Positions 1-11,764 of a DNA stretch of 64,000 bases are shown here, piece by piece. Every line of letters begins with the position of its first letter. Positions within the stretch are counted from its first letter, which is position 1. The DNA is from Neolentinus lepideus HHB14362 ss-1 (lineage: Eukaryota > Basidiomycota > Agaricomycetes > Gloeophyllales > Gloeophyllaceae). The DNA lies in assembly GCA_001632425.1 (NCBI GenBank), contig KV425564.1, positions 248,001 to 312,000 on the forward strand, written 5' to 3'. The notes below the pieces were generated by a model, which was given only the letters and a program-made list of their open reading frames with translations, had not been told where the DNA came from and ran no database searches. Both the position numbers and the translations under genes were made by a program.

Positions 1-651
1 CTGTTTATGATGTACAATTTGCTACATAACACTTGTTCCCCGGTTTGTTATTAAGTTATCTTAGATGTATAACTAGGATTCATTTCATCTCGAGGTATAT
101 ATGGTCTGGCCATGTGTTAACGTTCATTGACAAAATGGTGATTGCTCCTGGCGTGCTGCCGCTTGTACATATTGGTGGTACCACAGAATTATGCAGGCCC
201 TCCCTGTAGGCGAGTCGAAGCACAGTAGCTATCAGGCTAGCGATGCTCTTCTAGACGACTTCAACATGGCCCTCAAGAAGGCCTGTGGTTGCTAGGCCGT
301 CCAATTTGAACGAGGAAAAACGAGGCTGGTGCGGACCCTCTAAGTAGTAAGAAATCCAGGAATTTGGAAGTCCGCATGTATTCCGGGCGTAAAGTTCATC
401 GAGGGCAAAGCGTACTAGGGACATGCATATACGTACACCAGGGCATACAAAATCAGGTAGATACACAGGGAAACTGTTAAGAAGTTGATAAGGTAACATA
501 TTATCAGAGAAATACCATCAGTCCGGCATAGAACGCAAAAAGAGAAAAGGCCACTCTATGAAAAACCACGCCAGTTAGAGAGCTACGAAAGTCGCGAAAG
601 AGACTCACTACGACCCGGCGTAGACGACAGTAAGCATGCAGGACATAAATA
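1..651. other. Left-edge stretch without a supported gene
   Basis: No coding signature was recognised here. An ATG-initiated minus-strand frame of 82 codons spans 251-499, but it matches no family I know and has no convincing splice partner. It lies just downstream of the hypothetical gene ending at 652, so 3' untranslated or intergenic sequence is the simplest reading. The first 250 bases are AT-rich and look intergenic. Confidence 0.4.
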
Positions 652-2487
652 TTATGCGAGAGTCATGGGTGACGACGGTGCAGTCATCCACGCCTCCGAG
701 GGCGCTACGCTGCTTGGTGTAGTCGCTTCCAGCGGAGTCCCTACCGAAACTTGGAGGCGTTGCTGCCCACCAGTCGCCATCGGCGCGCCAAAATAATCCT
801 TCTTCTCCTCATTCGTTGGCGTGGTCTCGGGCTCCTGACTTCTCGCTGGGGACAGAGACGCTGACGGCGTGATCTCCTTTGGCTCGTGGTGGGGCGTGGC
901 CTCCATATCCTCCTCGTCCTCTTTATCTTTAACTTCTTCTGAGGAAGGCAAGTACAAATGCTCCTCTGTAGCCGAGTCATTCGTCACCTCGTCTCCAGCC
1001 GACGTACTCGCCTGCGTGTTTGTCTCCTGTGTGACCCCATCTTCATCGTTCACATCCTCGTCAATTGTTACTTCACCATCACAGTCGTTCTCCCCGCTCA
1101 GCAGAGCCCCAGTCCGGGCGCTGTACGACGTCCTAAAACTCCTATCACGCATCATCGACGTGCCGACTTTCGCACTCCACTCGCTCGCCTCGCTCTCCCA
1201 GCTTCCCCGCCGCGAGCTGCGAGGGCGAAGTGCGCGGACACTGGCGTTAACGTCCCGGTCGAGGTCGTCGCCAACGAAATGGCTGAGACTGTCGGCTGTC
1301 CCGACTTCGAAACGGGAGATTGAGTCTTCCCCAGCTCCAATTGTGGAGCCAGTGCGCCCGAGTCCTGCAGCTACCAGCGCATTGACACCGATACGTGCAC
1401 CCGGCATGCCAAAAGCCGACGATGCCAAGGTAAGTACAGAAGCGTCGTCTTGGGGTGGAGATGACGGCCGCGGATTGTCTCTGGGATGGTGCGTCGTATG
1501 CAACGGGGCTTGGAAAGGTCCCATCGCGTCACCCCGCGGTAAAGTTGCAACATTGACAGCGTTAAGCAAACTGGAAGGTGAAGACGGCGACTGCGCGCCG
1601 TTCAACGGCAATACAGAAAATGTGATCGACCCTCCAGCAGATGACGCGCGCCGATGTGGCGGCATCCGTGGGTGTGTGGCCGAGATCGGCGTAGGCGGGG
1701 CCTGAGCAATATGTGCCATACCGTTCGTGGCCAAATCAACGCTCAGGAGAGTAGTGGGCTTGGTACTAGCGGCGATGCTTCTGAATGTGCGTGGGTCTGA
1801 TAAATAGGACGAGGAGGAGCGGGAGGGAGACGGGGAGGGTGGCCCACTAGGTGGGATAGGCCGCACTGAGGCGTCTTCATCTGCCTCGGTTGGGCTGGAA
1901 GGCGACCACATCGAGTCGCGGGCGATCGAAGAGCGACGTGTACTCCGCTCGATATTATCTTCCCCATCTTCATCGCTGTCGCTGTCGCGGGGCATGCGAG
2001 TGCCAAAGTCGTCGTCACCGTTCAAGGAGATGGTGTTTGGCCTCGTGTACTCTCCTCTGTAGTCGTACCGCGTGCCCGTGCTATTCCTGTTCGTAGGCAG
2101 CGACGGCGTCGACGGAATCCGCTTCAAGCTCACGTCCCTCGCAGCGCCTCCGCGAACTTTACCATCTCTCCTGTGCGAACCATCCGACGTCGTCCTAGGT
2201 CGCCCTGCCCACTTCTTCTGTAACCAGCTGATAATGGGCTTGCTCGAGCGACGGTACGCTTTCTTCGCCCTCGACGGCTGCTGCTGCTGCGTGGGTGGTT
2301 GCTTGGACAAACTCTGCGGGTATTGCTGAGGTGGAACGACGTCCTTCTTCGGAGGTGAATTCGGTGCCGCTTGAGAGGGCTGCTGCTGCTTGTCCTTGTC
2401 CTTCTGTTTCTGGTTTGCACTGGTGTTGACAGTGCCGCCGTTAGGAGTATTTGTCTTGTTCGTCGCCGGTGCCAGAGGCGCATGCAT
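652..2487 (-). CDS. Disordered serine/proline-rich hypothetical protein
   Basis: A single uninterrupted frame of 611 codons starts at an ATG at 2487. The N-terminal quarter is Gln/Pro-rich. A short basic block around residues 75-95 (SSKPIISWLQKKWAG) is the only part that looks conserved; I recall similar 'SKPII-W-x-K' blocks in other basidiomycete hypotheticals. The rest is Ser/Thr/Pro-rich with acidic runs (SDSDEDGED, VTIDEDVNDEDG) and looks intrinsically disordered. No catalytic motif, signal peptide or membrane segment is visible. The function is unknown. A regulatory or scaffold role would be a guess. The length of the open frame and its biased composition support it as real. Confidence 0.75.
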   Translation of the reverse strand: MHAPLAPATNKTNTPNGGTVNTSANQKQKDKDKQQQPSQAAPNSPPKKDVVPPQQYPQSLSKQPPTQQQQPSRAKKAYRRSSKPIISWLQKKWAGRPRTTSDGSHRRDGKVRGGAARDVSLKRIPSTPSLPTNRNSTGTRYDYRGEYTRPNTISLNGDDDFGTRMPRDSDSDEDGEDNIERSTRRSSIARDSMWSPSSPTEADEDASVRPIPPSGPPSPSPSRSSSSYLSDPRTFRSIAASTKPTTLLSVDLATNGMAHIAQAPPTPISATHPRMPPHRRASSAGGSITFSVLPLNGAQSPSSPSSLLNAVNVATLPRGDAMGPFQAPLHTTHHPRDNPRPSSPPQDDASVLTLASSAFGMPGARIGVNALVAAGLGRTGSTIGAGEDSISRFEVGTADSLSHFVGDDLDRDVNASVRALRPRSSRRGSWESEASEWSAKVGTSMMRDRSFRTSYSARTGALLSGENDCDGEVTIDEDVNDEDGVTQETNTQASTSAGDEVTNDSATEEHLYLPSSEEVKDKEDEEDMEATPHHEPKEITPSASLSPARSQEPETTPTNEEKKDYFGAPMATGGQQRLQVSVGTPLEATTPSSVAPSEAWMTAPSSPMTLA

Positions 2488-3007
2488 GGTGCACGATGTC
2501 GAGGGTAACGTTGAAAGTTGGGACTGAGCTGCGGGGGCAAGTGATAGGTTGTACAGGGTATATAAAACAGCATGAAAGTCGAATGACGACTCGCAAACAA
2601 GGTATCGATCATTCTTCCCACGTGGCTACCACGCTCGGACTGGCTCCTTCCCATACTCGAAAGGCGCCGCAATTAAACTCGGTCCATGTAATCATGCGGC
2701 CCGTCAATTAGGCAGGGAACAGTGGAGTTGATAGCAGCGCTAATGGATTTTCTACGATGGGGTGCAACTGAAAGACGTTCCTGCAGACAAGTGTCGATCC
2801 ATACCACCAAGCCCCAAACCCTTACGGCACAGGTGACCAAATCCACGTCTTGACCTTGCAAGGGTTCACCCCAGTATCTGCAACACGAGTTTCAACCGCC
2901 AGACTCCAGAGCATTCGGGAGGAACTTGATTACCGGGGGATTTTCACAGTACAAACCGGGTTATAATTTTGGACAACGCACAACAGTGCACCCGTACACT
3001 GTACACA
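2488..3007. other. Intergenic stretch, promoter side of the 652-2487 gene
   Basis: This 520-nt gap lies between the start of the disordered hypothetical gene and the stop of LYS12, both on the minus strand. It should hold the promoter of the first and the 3' end of the second. Short overlapping frames on both strands show no recognisable protein. A 'tataaaac' run near 2560 (plus reading) is on the wrong strand to be a clear TATA box. Confidence 0.4.
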
Positions 3008-4614
<1,607 letters not shown>

Positions 4615-4879
4615 TTTCTTGTCTAGGCCGCCAATGCAGAGCAAGTGATTAGTCTGCAGCTAAAACTAATGTTAATTAGACAGTAGTTTGAAATTTCTGG
4701 CTTTATGATCGGAATGTCGGCCGACGCGTGCTGATCGCGCAAGATCTCGGTCATGTGATCTGGCGCCGGATGTTCGCGTTGATTGGAACGCGGAGACGCG
4801 CTGATGTCACGTATAACAGGGTTTGTCACAATTCGCTCTGCTTCCGTCCGCCCTCAAGTGAAGTTTTGCTCATCCAAAC

Positions 4880-6704
4880 ATGTTACCTAGCCCGGAAACC
4901 TCTCCTCGTCCCGCTCTCGGCAACCGCACCAACGTCCCGGTCCCTGCAGCCACACCTCTCAAGCCTGCAAAGTCCCTTGCATCGATATTCTGCTTGCCCA
5001 CTCCTGCACCAGACCGCGAGAATCGTAAGAGACCGTGTTCAGATGCTGGCGAACAGTCTAAGAAGCGCGTAAAAATTGAAATCAAGCCCGAAGACGATGA
5101 TTCATGGGAGGACGAGACGGATGTAGGAAGTGATATGGAGATGGAGGACGTGGCTAGCATGTGGACACGCTGCCGGAATAGACGTGTATTTGAGATCTCA
5201 AGACAAAGGGCAATGGGTGACTCTGGAGCTTACAGGCCTAAACACAGTGCGGTTGTTTCTATTTCTATGATGGCTATCATGAGTCGACGTCTGCTGCAGT
5301 TACAACACGACCTATCCTACAGTCGTTTGTCTCATCCCATAAATCAGATACCTACAAGTGTCTCTCCATTCTATCCGAAAGCGATCTTACTCCTCCATAC
5401 ACATGTCAATACTCGCATGGTGAGTGATCCCCCGCCTCGCTCCTTACGATACTGACGAATTTGCTCTTTAGCTGCCAAGATAGGCCGCACACCGCACCTC
5501 GCAGTAGCCACAGAACAGGGCACAGTCTACATCTACAATACCGCAAGGCGTCAAGACTGGGAATACGAAGCGCAGCGCGCCACCCTTCAGCCCCATCGAA
5601 ACGGCATCTTCGCATTATCCTGGTCTCCCTCCGACGTGCTCCTCGCGACATCCTCCGGCGACCATGTTACTCGTGTTACCGACGTTACTACCGGCAAGAC
5701 CGTCTACACTTTGCAGAAACACCTTGCGACTGTGAAGTGCAACGCATGGGACCCGCGACATGAGAAGATATTGAGCACGGGTGGGAGGGATGGAAGTATA
5801 TGTGTCTGGGATCTGCGGACGAAGGCAAAGAAGTCAACAAAGGAGGGAGGGGAGATATTGAAGCCTGTGGTGGAGATCATGACGGCTCACGGGGGCTCGA
5901 CGTTAAAGGAAAGCGGGAAGAGGAGAGGGAAGAACACAGGCCAGCCTTTGGGAGTGAGAAGTATCACCAATATTTTGTATCCGGATGTGGACCCATACGG
6001 ATTCGTGACTAGCGGCTCCTTTGATGGGTGAGTATCACGGCACACCAAAGAGATGCGGACTGAACCGTCTTCGTTACAGAATCCTTCGCCACTGGGACAT
6101 CCGCTCCCTCCCCAATAAGAACACCTATGAAATCATGACTACCTTTGACTCCCCCTCAGACCCAACCACCTTCACCTCCTCTCGCCCACGCGGCATCATC
6201 TCCCTCACCGCTGGCTGCGGGCCTACCTCCGGACTCCTATTCGCCCTCGGCATCGACTCTAAGATCCATACCTACTCCTCATCCACACTCGCACCTTTAT
6301 CCTACAGTGGGACGGGGAGCACACGGAAAGGTTTGGCATTCGATCACCCCAATATGCACACGAACGACTTCTACGTGCGTACGAGCACGAGCCCATGTGG
6401 GTGTTGGATTGCCTGCGGGGGCGCGAGCACCGACGGGCGAGCATTCCTCTTCGACGTGTCTTCCGCCAATTCTGCCTCGGTGCGATACAGGAGTAGTCAA
6501 TCCTTGGAGGGTGGGGTTGAGTTGAGAGGAGCGCAGAGTGGTAATGTCGGGGCGTTGGATTGGGCGGCGGACGGAATGCTGGCTACGTGTGCCGACAATG
6601 GGACTGTGAGGGTGTGGAGGCCGGATCCGGAAGTGTGGAGGAGATGTAAGGAGGATCCGGAAGAGGGAAAGTGGGATTGGAGTTGGGCGGTGGAAACATG
6701 TTAG
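4880..6704 (+). CDS. WD40 protein, Cdt2/DTL-type CRL4 substrate receptor
   Basis: The first ~90 residues are disordered and basic/acidic (a KKRVKIEIKPEDDD patch). An intron ends at a TGCAG near 5300, and WD40 repeats follow: ILQSFVSSHKSDTYKC, then LAVATEQGTVYIYN, NGIFALSWSPSDVLLATSSG, ILSTGGRDGSICVWDLRT, FVTSGSFDGILRHWDIR and GMLATCADNGTVRVW. The order, with a long insert between the GGRDG repeat and the next blade, resembles Cdt2/denticleless, the DCAF that recruits PCNA-bound Cdt1 and CDK inhibitors to the CUL4-DDB1 ubiquitin ligase. Known Cdt2 targets link it to S phase. A PIP box was not found. It could be another nuclear WD40 protein; the Cdt2 assignment rests on remembered similarity. 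Introns lie near 5420-5470 and 6030-6080. Confidence 0.7.
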
Positions 6705-6974
6705 TGAAGTCATGGATGGAATGGGAACTTAGCTGAAGCATTCGATACCCGCGAATTGTAATATACCCCTTGAATATTGGAATTTGACTGTCGATTGTAG
6801 TCTCAGAGCCCGCGAGACCAGGCGTGCTAGAAGCATGCAGACGACAAGGTGAAAAATTCTGAAGATTACAAATTATGTAGAGGTATAGATAACAGCATGA
6901 ATGCAGGTCCATGCGAAAAGTACCGAAGTATGCAAGACGAGAGCGTGCCGGAGAGTGACCAAGGTATCACAATG

Positions 6975-7898
6975 CTACTTCTTTTGTATAGCATTCACCA
7001 ACCTACACAAGTACGTCGATCAGCAACCAATCGGAGACAACAGATGGATCCATCTCCATCCAAGGAAAAGCACAGTGAGACTTGACATACCAATCCAGCC
7101 CGTCCTCTAGCCCCTCTCCCTTCGTCGCACAACTCCCTCGCACACTCCATGCCCTCCCCTTCTCCTGACCCGCCAGCCCCAACTGCTCGCTAATGTCCTC
7201 CGGCTTCATCGCGCCCGCCACATCCTGCTTGTTGCAGAACACTAGTAACGGAACACCGCTCAGCTCTTCTTCTGATAACATAGTGAGCAGCTCAGAGCGC
7301 GAAGTGGGTATCCGTGCGTGGTCAGACGAGTCGATGACGTAGATGATGGCAGAGGTATTGGGGAAATAGCAGCGCCAGTATGGTCTGTGGCGAGTGTTAG
7401 GAGGAGGTAAACAGAGGGAGAGGTGAAGTAGAAGGAGACGTACCGGATGGATGATTGACCACCTAAATCCCATACTTGGAATTTGATATTTTTATACTGT
7501 GGATGGTGAACGGCGGTAGAGTATCATTAGGAGAATATCGACATACTGTTACTGTCTCAACATTGAATCCAATTGCTATTCTGGAGTCAGCTTGCGCGTG
7601 CCGGAAGGTGAAGTGAGAACATACTCGGTATTGTCGACACAACTTCACCAATCTATCCGGTACTCTTCAGCATCGTCACACCATCTGCAAGAAACACAAA
7701 CAAACCTGTAACCTGTACAGAATCGTCGTCTACACCCAGCGCTCCGAAGTCAGCTCGTGTGCACCATATTCCACGAGCAGCGTCTCCTACCTTGCCAGCC
7801 GAATCCAGCCCCAGCATCAATATCCTCACATCCTGGCCCTTGCTCCACCCCACTAGCGACGAAATAGACTGGAATAGTGTCGATATTGAAAGGCCCAT
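6975..7898 (-). CDS. ARL1: ARF-like small GTPase ARL1
   Basis: This is a Golgi-type ARF-family GTPase that recruits GRIP-domain tethers at the trans-Golgi. It starts MGLSISTLF, with Gly2 as the myristoylation site. Motifs in order are GLDSAGK (P-loop), then TTILYRLQ on a 24-nt exon at 7706-7729, IGEVVSTIP, TIGFNVETV (switch I), the PYWRCYF region after switch II, AIIYVIDSSD, and CNKQD (guanine recognition). It ends DWLVNAIQKK. The last exon begins after an intron whose donor interrupts the Trp of DGLDW, and the stop is at 6975-6977. At least six introns cut a protein of about 180 residues, the usual ARL1 length. It is divergent from the WKF-domain gene, 168 nt away. ARL1 fits better than ARF1 because of the N-terminus and the SEEELSG loop. 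Confidence 0.93.
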
Positions 7899-8066
7899 GA
7901 TGGCAATCGTGCGTAAAGTTAACGGTAATCAGGGCTCCCGTCGTCCGACATGGCACTTGTTATAAGACAGGCACTGGAGATGCTATGCTGGTCGATCCGG
8001 CGGTTGCCGCACGTTTCTTAGCTCGGACCGAGCTATTTATTTCCGCGATTGCACTTACGCTGAAAC

Positions 8067-9303
8067 ATGGCTGTCGAAATTACCGAGGATACCGTCAGAA
8101 AGGCTGAGAAACGCTCGAAGAAGGCGCAAAAAGACGAGACATCCGAAGAGAAAGAGAAGGAACACAAGAAAAGTAAAGCCGTGCGACAGGCAAGGGCGGA
8201 GGAAGGTGAGCTAGAGAGAGAGGATAGGAAAGGCAAGAAAAAGAAGCGAAAGCTAGATGAAGATCAGTGGGTCGCTGTGGAGGATAGACAGGGGAAGAAG
8301 AGGAAGAAGAAGCGCAGCAAGCAGGAACACGACGCAGCCGAGGTCCCGTTGAACAATAGTGAAGGCGCTCCAGAGACGGTGGAGGTTTCCATCGGACCAA
8401 GCCTCAAAAAGAGAAAACATAAACGGAAAGATTCTGGTGCCCACACTGATCTGCCTGGAGAGTCTAGTCAAGATGTCGAGGAAGAGACTGTGGAATCCGA
8501 GAAGAAATCGAAATCGAAACACAAGTCTACTACTGGAGACGGCGAGATGATGCCAGTCGAGAAGAAGAAGAAAAGGCACAAGATGTCAGACAGTGCTGCT
8601 GAAGCTGACGAACGCGAACGCCCCAAGTCCAAGAAGCGCAAGCATTCCAAGAAAGACACTGGCTATCCTGATCCGACGGAGGATAGCACACTCAGCGAGC
8701 AAGCTTCCAAAGGTGAGTTCCTATCGATCATCGTGTCGTCTTAGAATGTATGCCGATGCTTGAAAGCCCTGAATTACGCCCGCTCCCAATTCTCCAATCC
8801 CGATACTTGGAAGTTCAATAAGGCTCGGCAAAATTGGCTCACACGCAATGTCTGGTCTGCAGAATCTGTAGGTCACTCAGGATCTTGTAACAGCGATCAA
8901 TATGATACCAATTCTAGCCTCATTTCAGATCCCAGATACATATATGCCGTTGGTGACGCGGTATCTATCCAAGGTCCAAGGAGGAGTGCGCGAGGTGAGT
9001 ATGTTGATCTTCAACGTTGCCCACCATTCAATCCACTACGGACATCAGAACCTTCTGAAAGTCTGCAACGCTACCCTCGCGGCTAGTGTTCCCTCTGTTT
9101 TAACAGCAGAGTCGGTGGAGAAGTCGCCTCTAAAATCAATCCTGAAATCGAGCAGTGCGGCTAAAGATGAAGAAGCAGCGGCCAATGCCGTTGAACAGTC
9201 TGCTCAACCATCAATACTCACTGACCAAACTAAACGCTTTCGAGCGGAGGCGCTTCTACAGGCGCTCTCATCGCAAGCTACAAACGCAGCAGATACGACT
9301 TGA
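8067..9303 (+). CDS. WKF-domain protein (C7orf50-type), lysine-rich nucleolar
   Basis: The first exon (8067-8712) encodes a very Lys/Glu-rich tail with repeated KKKRK-like basic blocks that could act as nuclear or nucleolar signals. Exons 8767-8867, 8929-8994 and 9049-9303 then encode a compact domain: ALNYARSQFSNPDTWKFNKA, RQNWLTRNVWSAES, IPDTYMPLVTRYLSKVQGG and NLLKVCNATL. This matches the WKF family seen in human C7orf50, a nucleolar protein tied to ribosome biogenesis by association. A short Ala/Ser tail follows. All four exon joints keep frame. The exact biochemical role is unknown. The ATG at 8067 is the first in frame and sits close to the ARL1 promoter. Confidence 0.85.
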
Positions 9304-9580
9304 AACTTGAGTATTGCAGTAGTCTGTATTTCGGTTTGAGTCTTCTCATTATCTGGCAGCGTAGCGGAAGTGTGAATAGATGTAAAGAAAGTCCTTGTTG
9401 ACATGCCTCATGGTGAATCATGATGGAATGTCAAATGAAGACTTTCTGAACATTCCTCTGGACGAGAGGGACAGCAGACGTGCGTTGTAAGCAGTTCATA
9501 GGGATCAAATAGCAGTGTTGTGATACATGCAGCGCCTCAGCCTGCGAATACAAAAACTCCAAGCAGAAAGCGACCGCAAC

Positions 9581-10633
9581 CTAGACACCGACTCTCCATC
9601 GTTTCCTGGGATAAATATGGGCTTCCCAATTCACTATATGTCCCAATAACTCCCCATCCTCTTGTCCAGTTGTATCCTCCGTCGCCAGAAGTAGATTCTT
9701 CAATGACTCTTGCACGAGACCAGCATTTTTCAGCTTCTTCTCCAAGGATGAAGGAGCGGCTTTCTTTGGCGGAGATGCCTGCACACATAAATTAGACTAT
9801 CACGCGGAAGTAACGTTAGTTAAGGTCGCAACTTACGGGAGTCATCAAGTATGTATGTTTCGGCGGCAATTTCGGCAGATTTTCGTACTTGAGCGTTGCG
9901 AGTGTGGTGGGGATGATCATGCCGGAACTCTCGTCATCTGAAGGCAACAGTTTTGGTGGTGGTGTCTCCGGTGGCGCGCTTTCTAGCGCTACCGGCTCAT
10001 ATCCATCCTCTTGTTCTGAAAGAATGATGGGATAAATCACTGATTTCGAGCAATTGTAGTCGGAACCTACGATGTTTTCGCTTCTTTGTCTTCCTTGCTA
10101 CCTGCCATAATTCAGTTGTATCCATTCCAACTTCCGCTTGTGCCAGGAGGAGGTCCTTCGCGATCGGCCTTGCTCGGTTGGCCAAATTCGCGAATTCATG
10201 TGCGCGCTCGTACAATAGTGTAACAACTAAGTATAGTATTAGAGTGATCAAGATGTGACAAAAAACTAAGATGTATACCATCGATAGCGCCCTCCTCGAG
10301 CTTCTGCAGAGCCTCTGGTTCTGCGGCGTCAAACCCCGCACTCCTCAGTTGCGTGGTTATAAGTCTCCGTATGACATCGCACGCGATTTTCGGCGTGATC
10401 GCAGAAGTCAAGTCTGGAGGATCGCTCGGCTTGATGGATGGCTTGGTGTCTGACAGATAACTTGAGGGAAGTGTGTATGTTCCCGGAAGTGGGAACTGTG
10501 AATACACTCCATATTGACTTGCTGGCTGCGAATACTGTGAGTTCTGATATGGCGTCGAGGTGTATTGAGTATACGCCTGCGATGGATAGTGCGTGTAAGA
10601 CTGAGAATAGTTCGTGTCGGCAGAGTAAGACAT
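9581..10633 (-). CDS. TAF8: TFIID subunit TAF8
   Basis: TAF8 is a histone-fold subunit of the general transcription factor TFIID. It pairs with TAF10 and sits in the core. The N-terminal ~50 residues are Tyr/Ser/Gln-rich (MSYSADTNYSQSYTHYPSQ). A Bromo_TP-type histone fold follows: ITPKIACDVIRRLITTQLRS, EALQKLEEGAIDVVTLLYER and AHEFANLANRARP. After a short acidic linker comes the TAF8 C-terminal signature LKYENLPKLPPKHTYLMTP, followed by KKAAPSSLEKKLKNAGLVQE and LKNLLLATED. The longer open frame begins with a TTG, so the ATG at 10633 is chosen. At least three introns are visible. It is divergent from riboflavin kinase, 157 nt away, and convergent with the WKF gene. Confidence 0.9.
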
Positions 10634-10790
10634 CAATGTGGCAGAGGTGGACGAGAACCTTCTCGTTTTAACTCCGAGACGCGCGCGTGCTATTTTTGGA
10701 CTCTTGAGATGACTCTCATGCTCAGCAGAATGGCCTTATCTCCACTACTCCCTCTTGTGACATTATATTAATTATTTATCTCTTCATCCT

Positions 10791-11571
10791 ATGGCTACCG
10801 CTGCTGTTGCTCCTGCTTCTCAGACAATCCAAGACCGCCCGGCCGCACCTATCCGCTCGGAGACTTCGAGGAAACATCGGCCTTCAGTCGTTGGCCCAGA
10901 GTCGGGGCCAGAACCACCCTTTCCAATCCCCTTGTCTGGTCCCGTGCAGCACGGTTTTGGTAGAGGCGGCAAAGATCTGGGCTGTCCTACTGGTTAGCTT
11001 TCTGTCACTATCTCGGTCTTGGGCGTTCATGCGAACGTGGTACCCGAACAGCCAACCTCCCAGATGAATCCCTCTTACACATGAGCGAAATCACGCAGAC
11101 GGGTGTATATTATGGTTATGCCCGTGTATACCCACCAGAAGGCGCGGATAAGCCGCTGTCGGAGCAGGATGCGAAAGTATTGCCCATGGTTATGAGCTTG
11201 GGTTGGAACCCGTTCTACAAGAATGAACGGCTGACTGCGGTACGTGACATCCAGTATGTTATTGAACCGAATACTCAAACTTGCCCGATCTTTTGCGAAT
11301 GCCAGGAGGTGCACATCATGCACGACTTTGCATCGGATTTTTATGGATACTACTTGAAAGCACTCGTCCTTGGTTACATCCGACCAGAGCTGGATTATAT
11401 CTCACGAGGTGAGAAAATAGATATCACTCTTGATCCTCGGACCCTAATACTTTCTCGTGATACGCAGAGGCCCTCATAGTCGACATCGAGATGGATAAGA
11501 GAGTCGCCCTCAACTCGGTGACACGTCCAGCCTACGAGAAATTTCAGGATGATCCCTTCTTTCAATCATAA
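10791..11571 (+). CDS. FMN1: Riboflavin kinase
   Basis: This enzyme phosphorylates riboflavin to FMN with ATP. Four exons (10791-10992, 11052-11239, 11306-11408, 11468-11571) join in frame. After a ~45-residue leader, the family signatures are [20 protein letters not shown] (nucleotide/flavin binding), [15 protein letters not shown] ([13 protein letters not shown]), [42 protein letters not shown] and [12 protein letters not shown]. It ends [14 protein letters not shown]. Length is about 195 residues, near fungal FMN1. All catalytic regions look intact. The short intergenic region shared with TAF8 contains an AT-rich 'tatattaattattta' tract just before the start. Confidence 0.95.
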
Positions 11572-11764
11572 CCCATAGAGTCTCGATAGACACAACTAGA
11601 TAGGACAATGCAAGTAAGGACCAAGATGTACGCCAGGATATGACAGGGATAGCGGCCACGTCCTGGATGAATGAATGCTACTTCGAGATCATCGATAGAT
11701 GTGATCTTTGAGAACTATGCTCAGGTGTGTACACCCGCGCAAGTACTCCGCAAGTATGCGTCCT

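Noticed and set aside
869..1705. 278-codon ATG-initiated frame on the plus strand
   Set aside because: It lies wholly antisense to the longer, ORF-like Ser/Pro-rich gene at 652-2487. Its Ser/Arg-rich composition is what the complement of that biased sequence gives, and no domain is visible.
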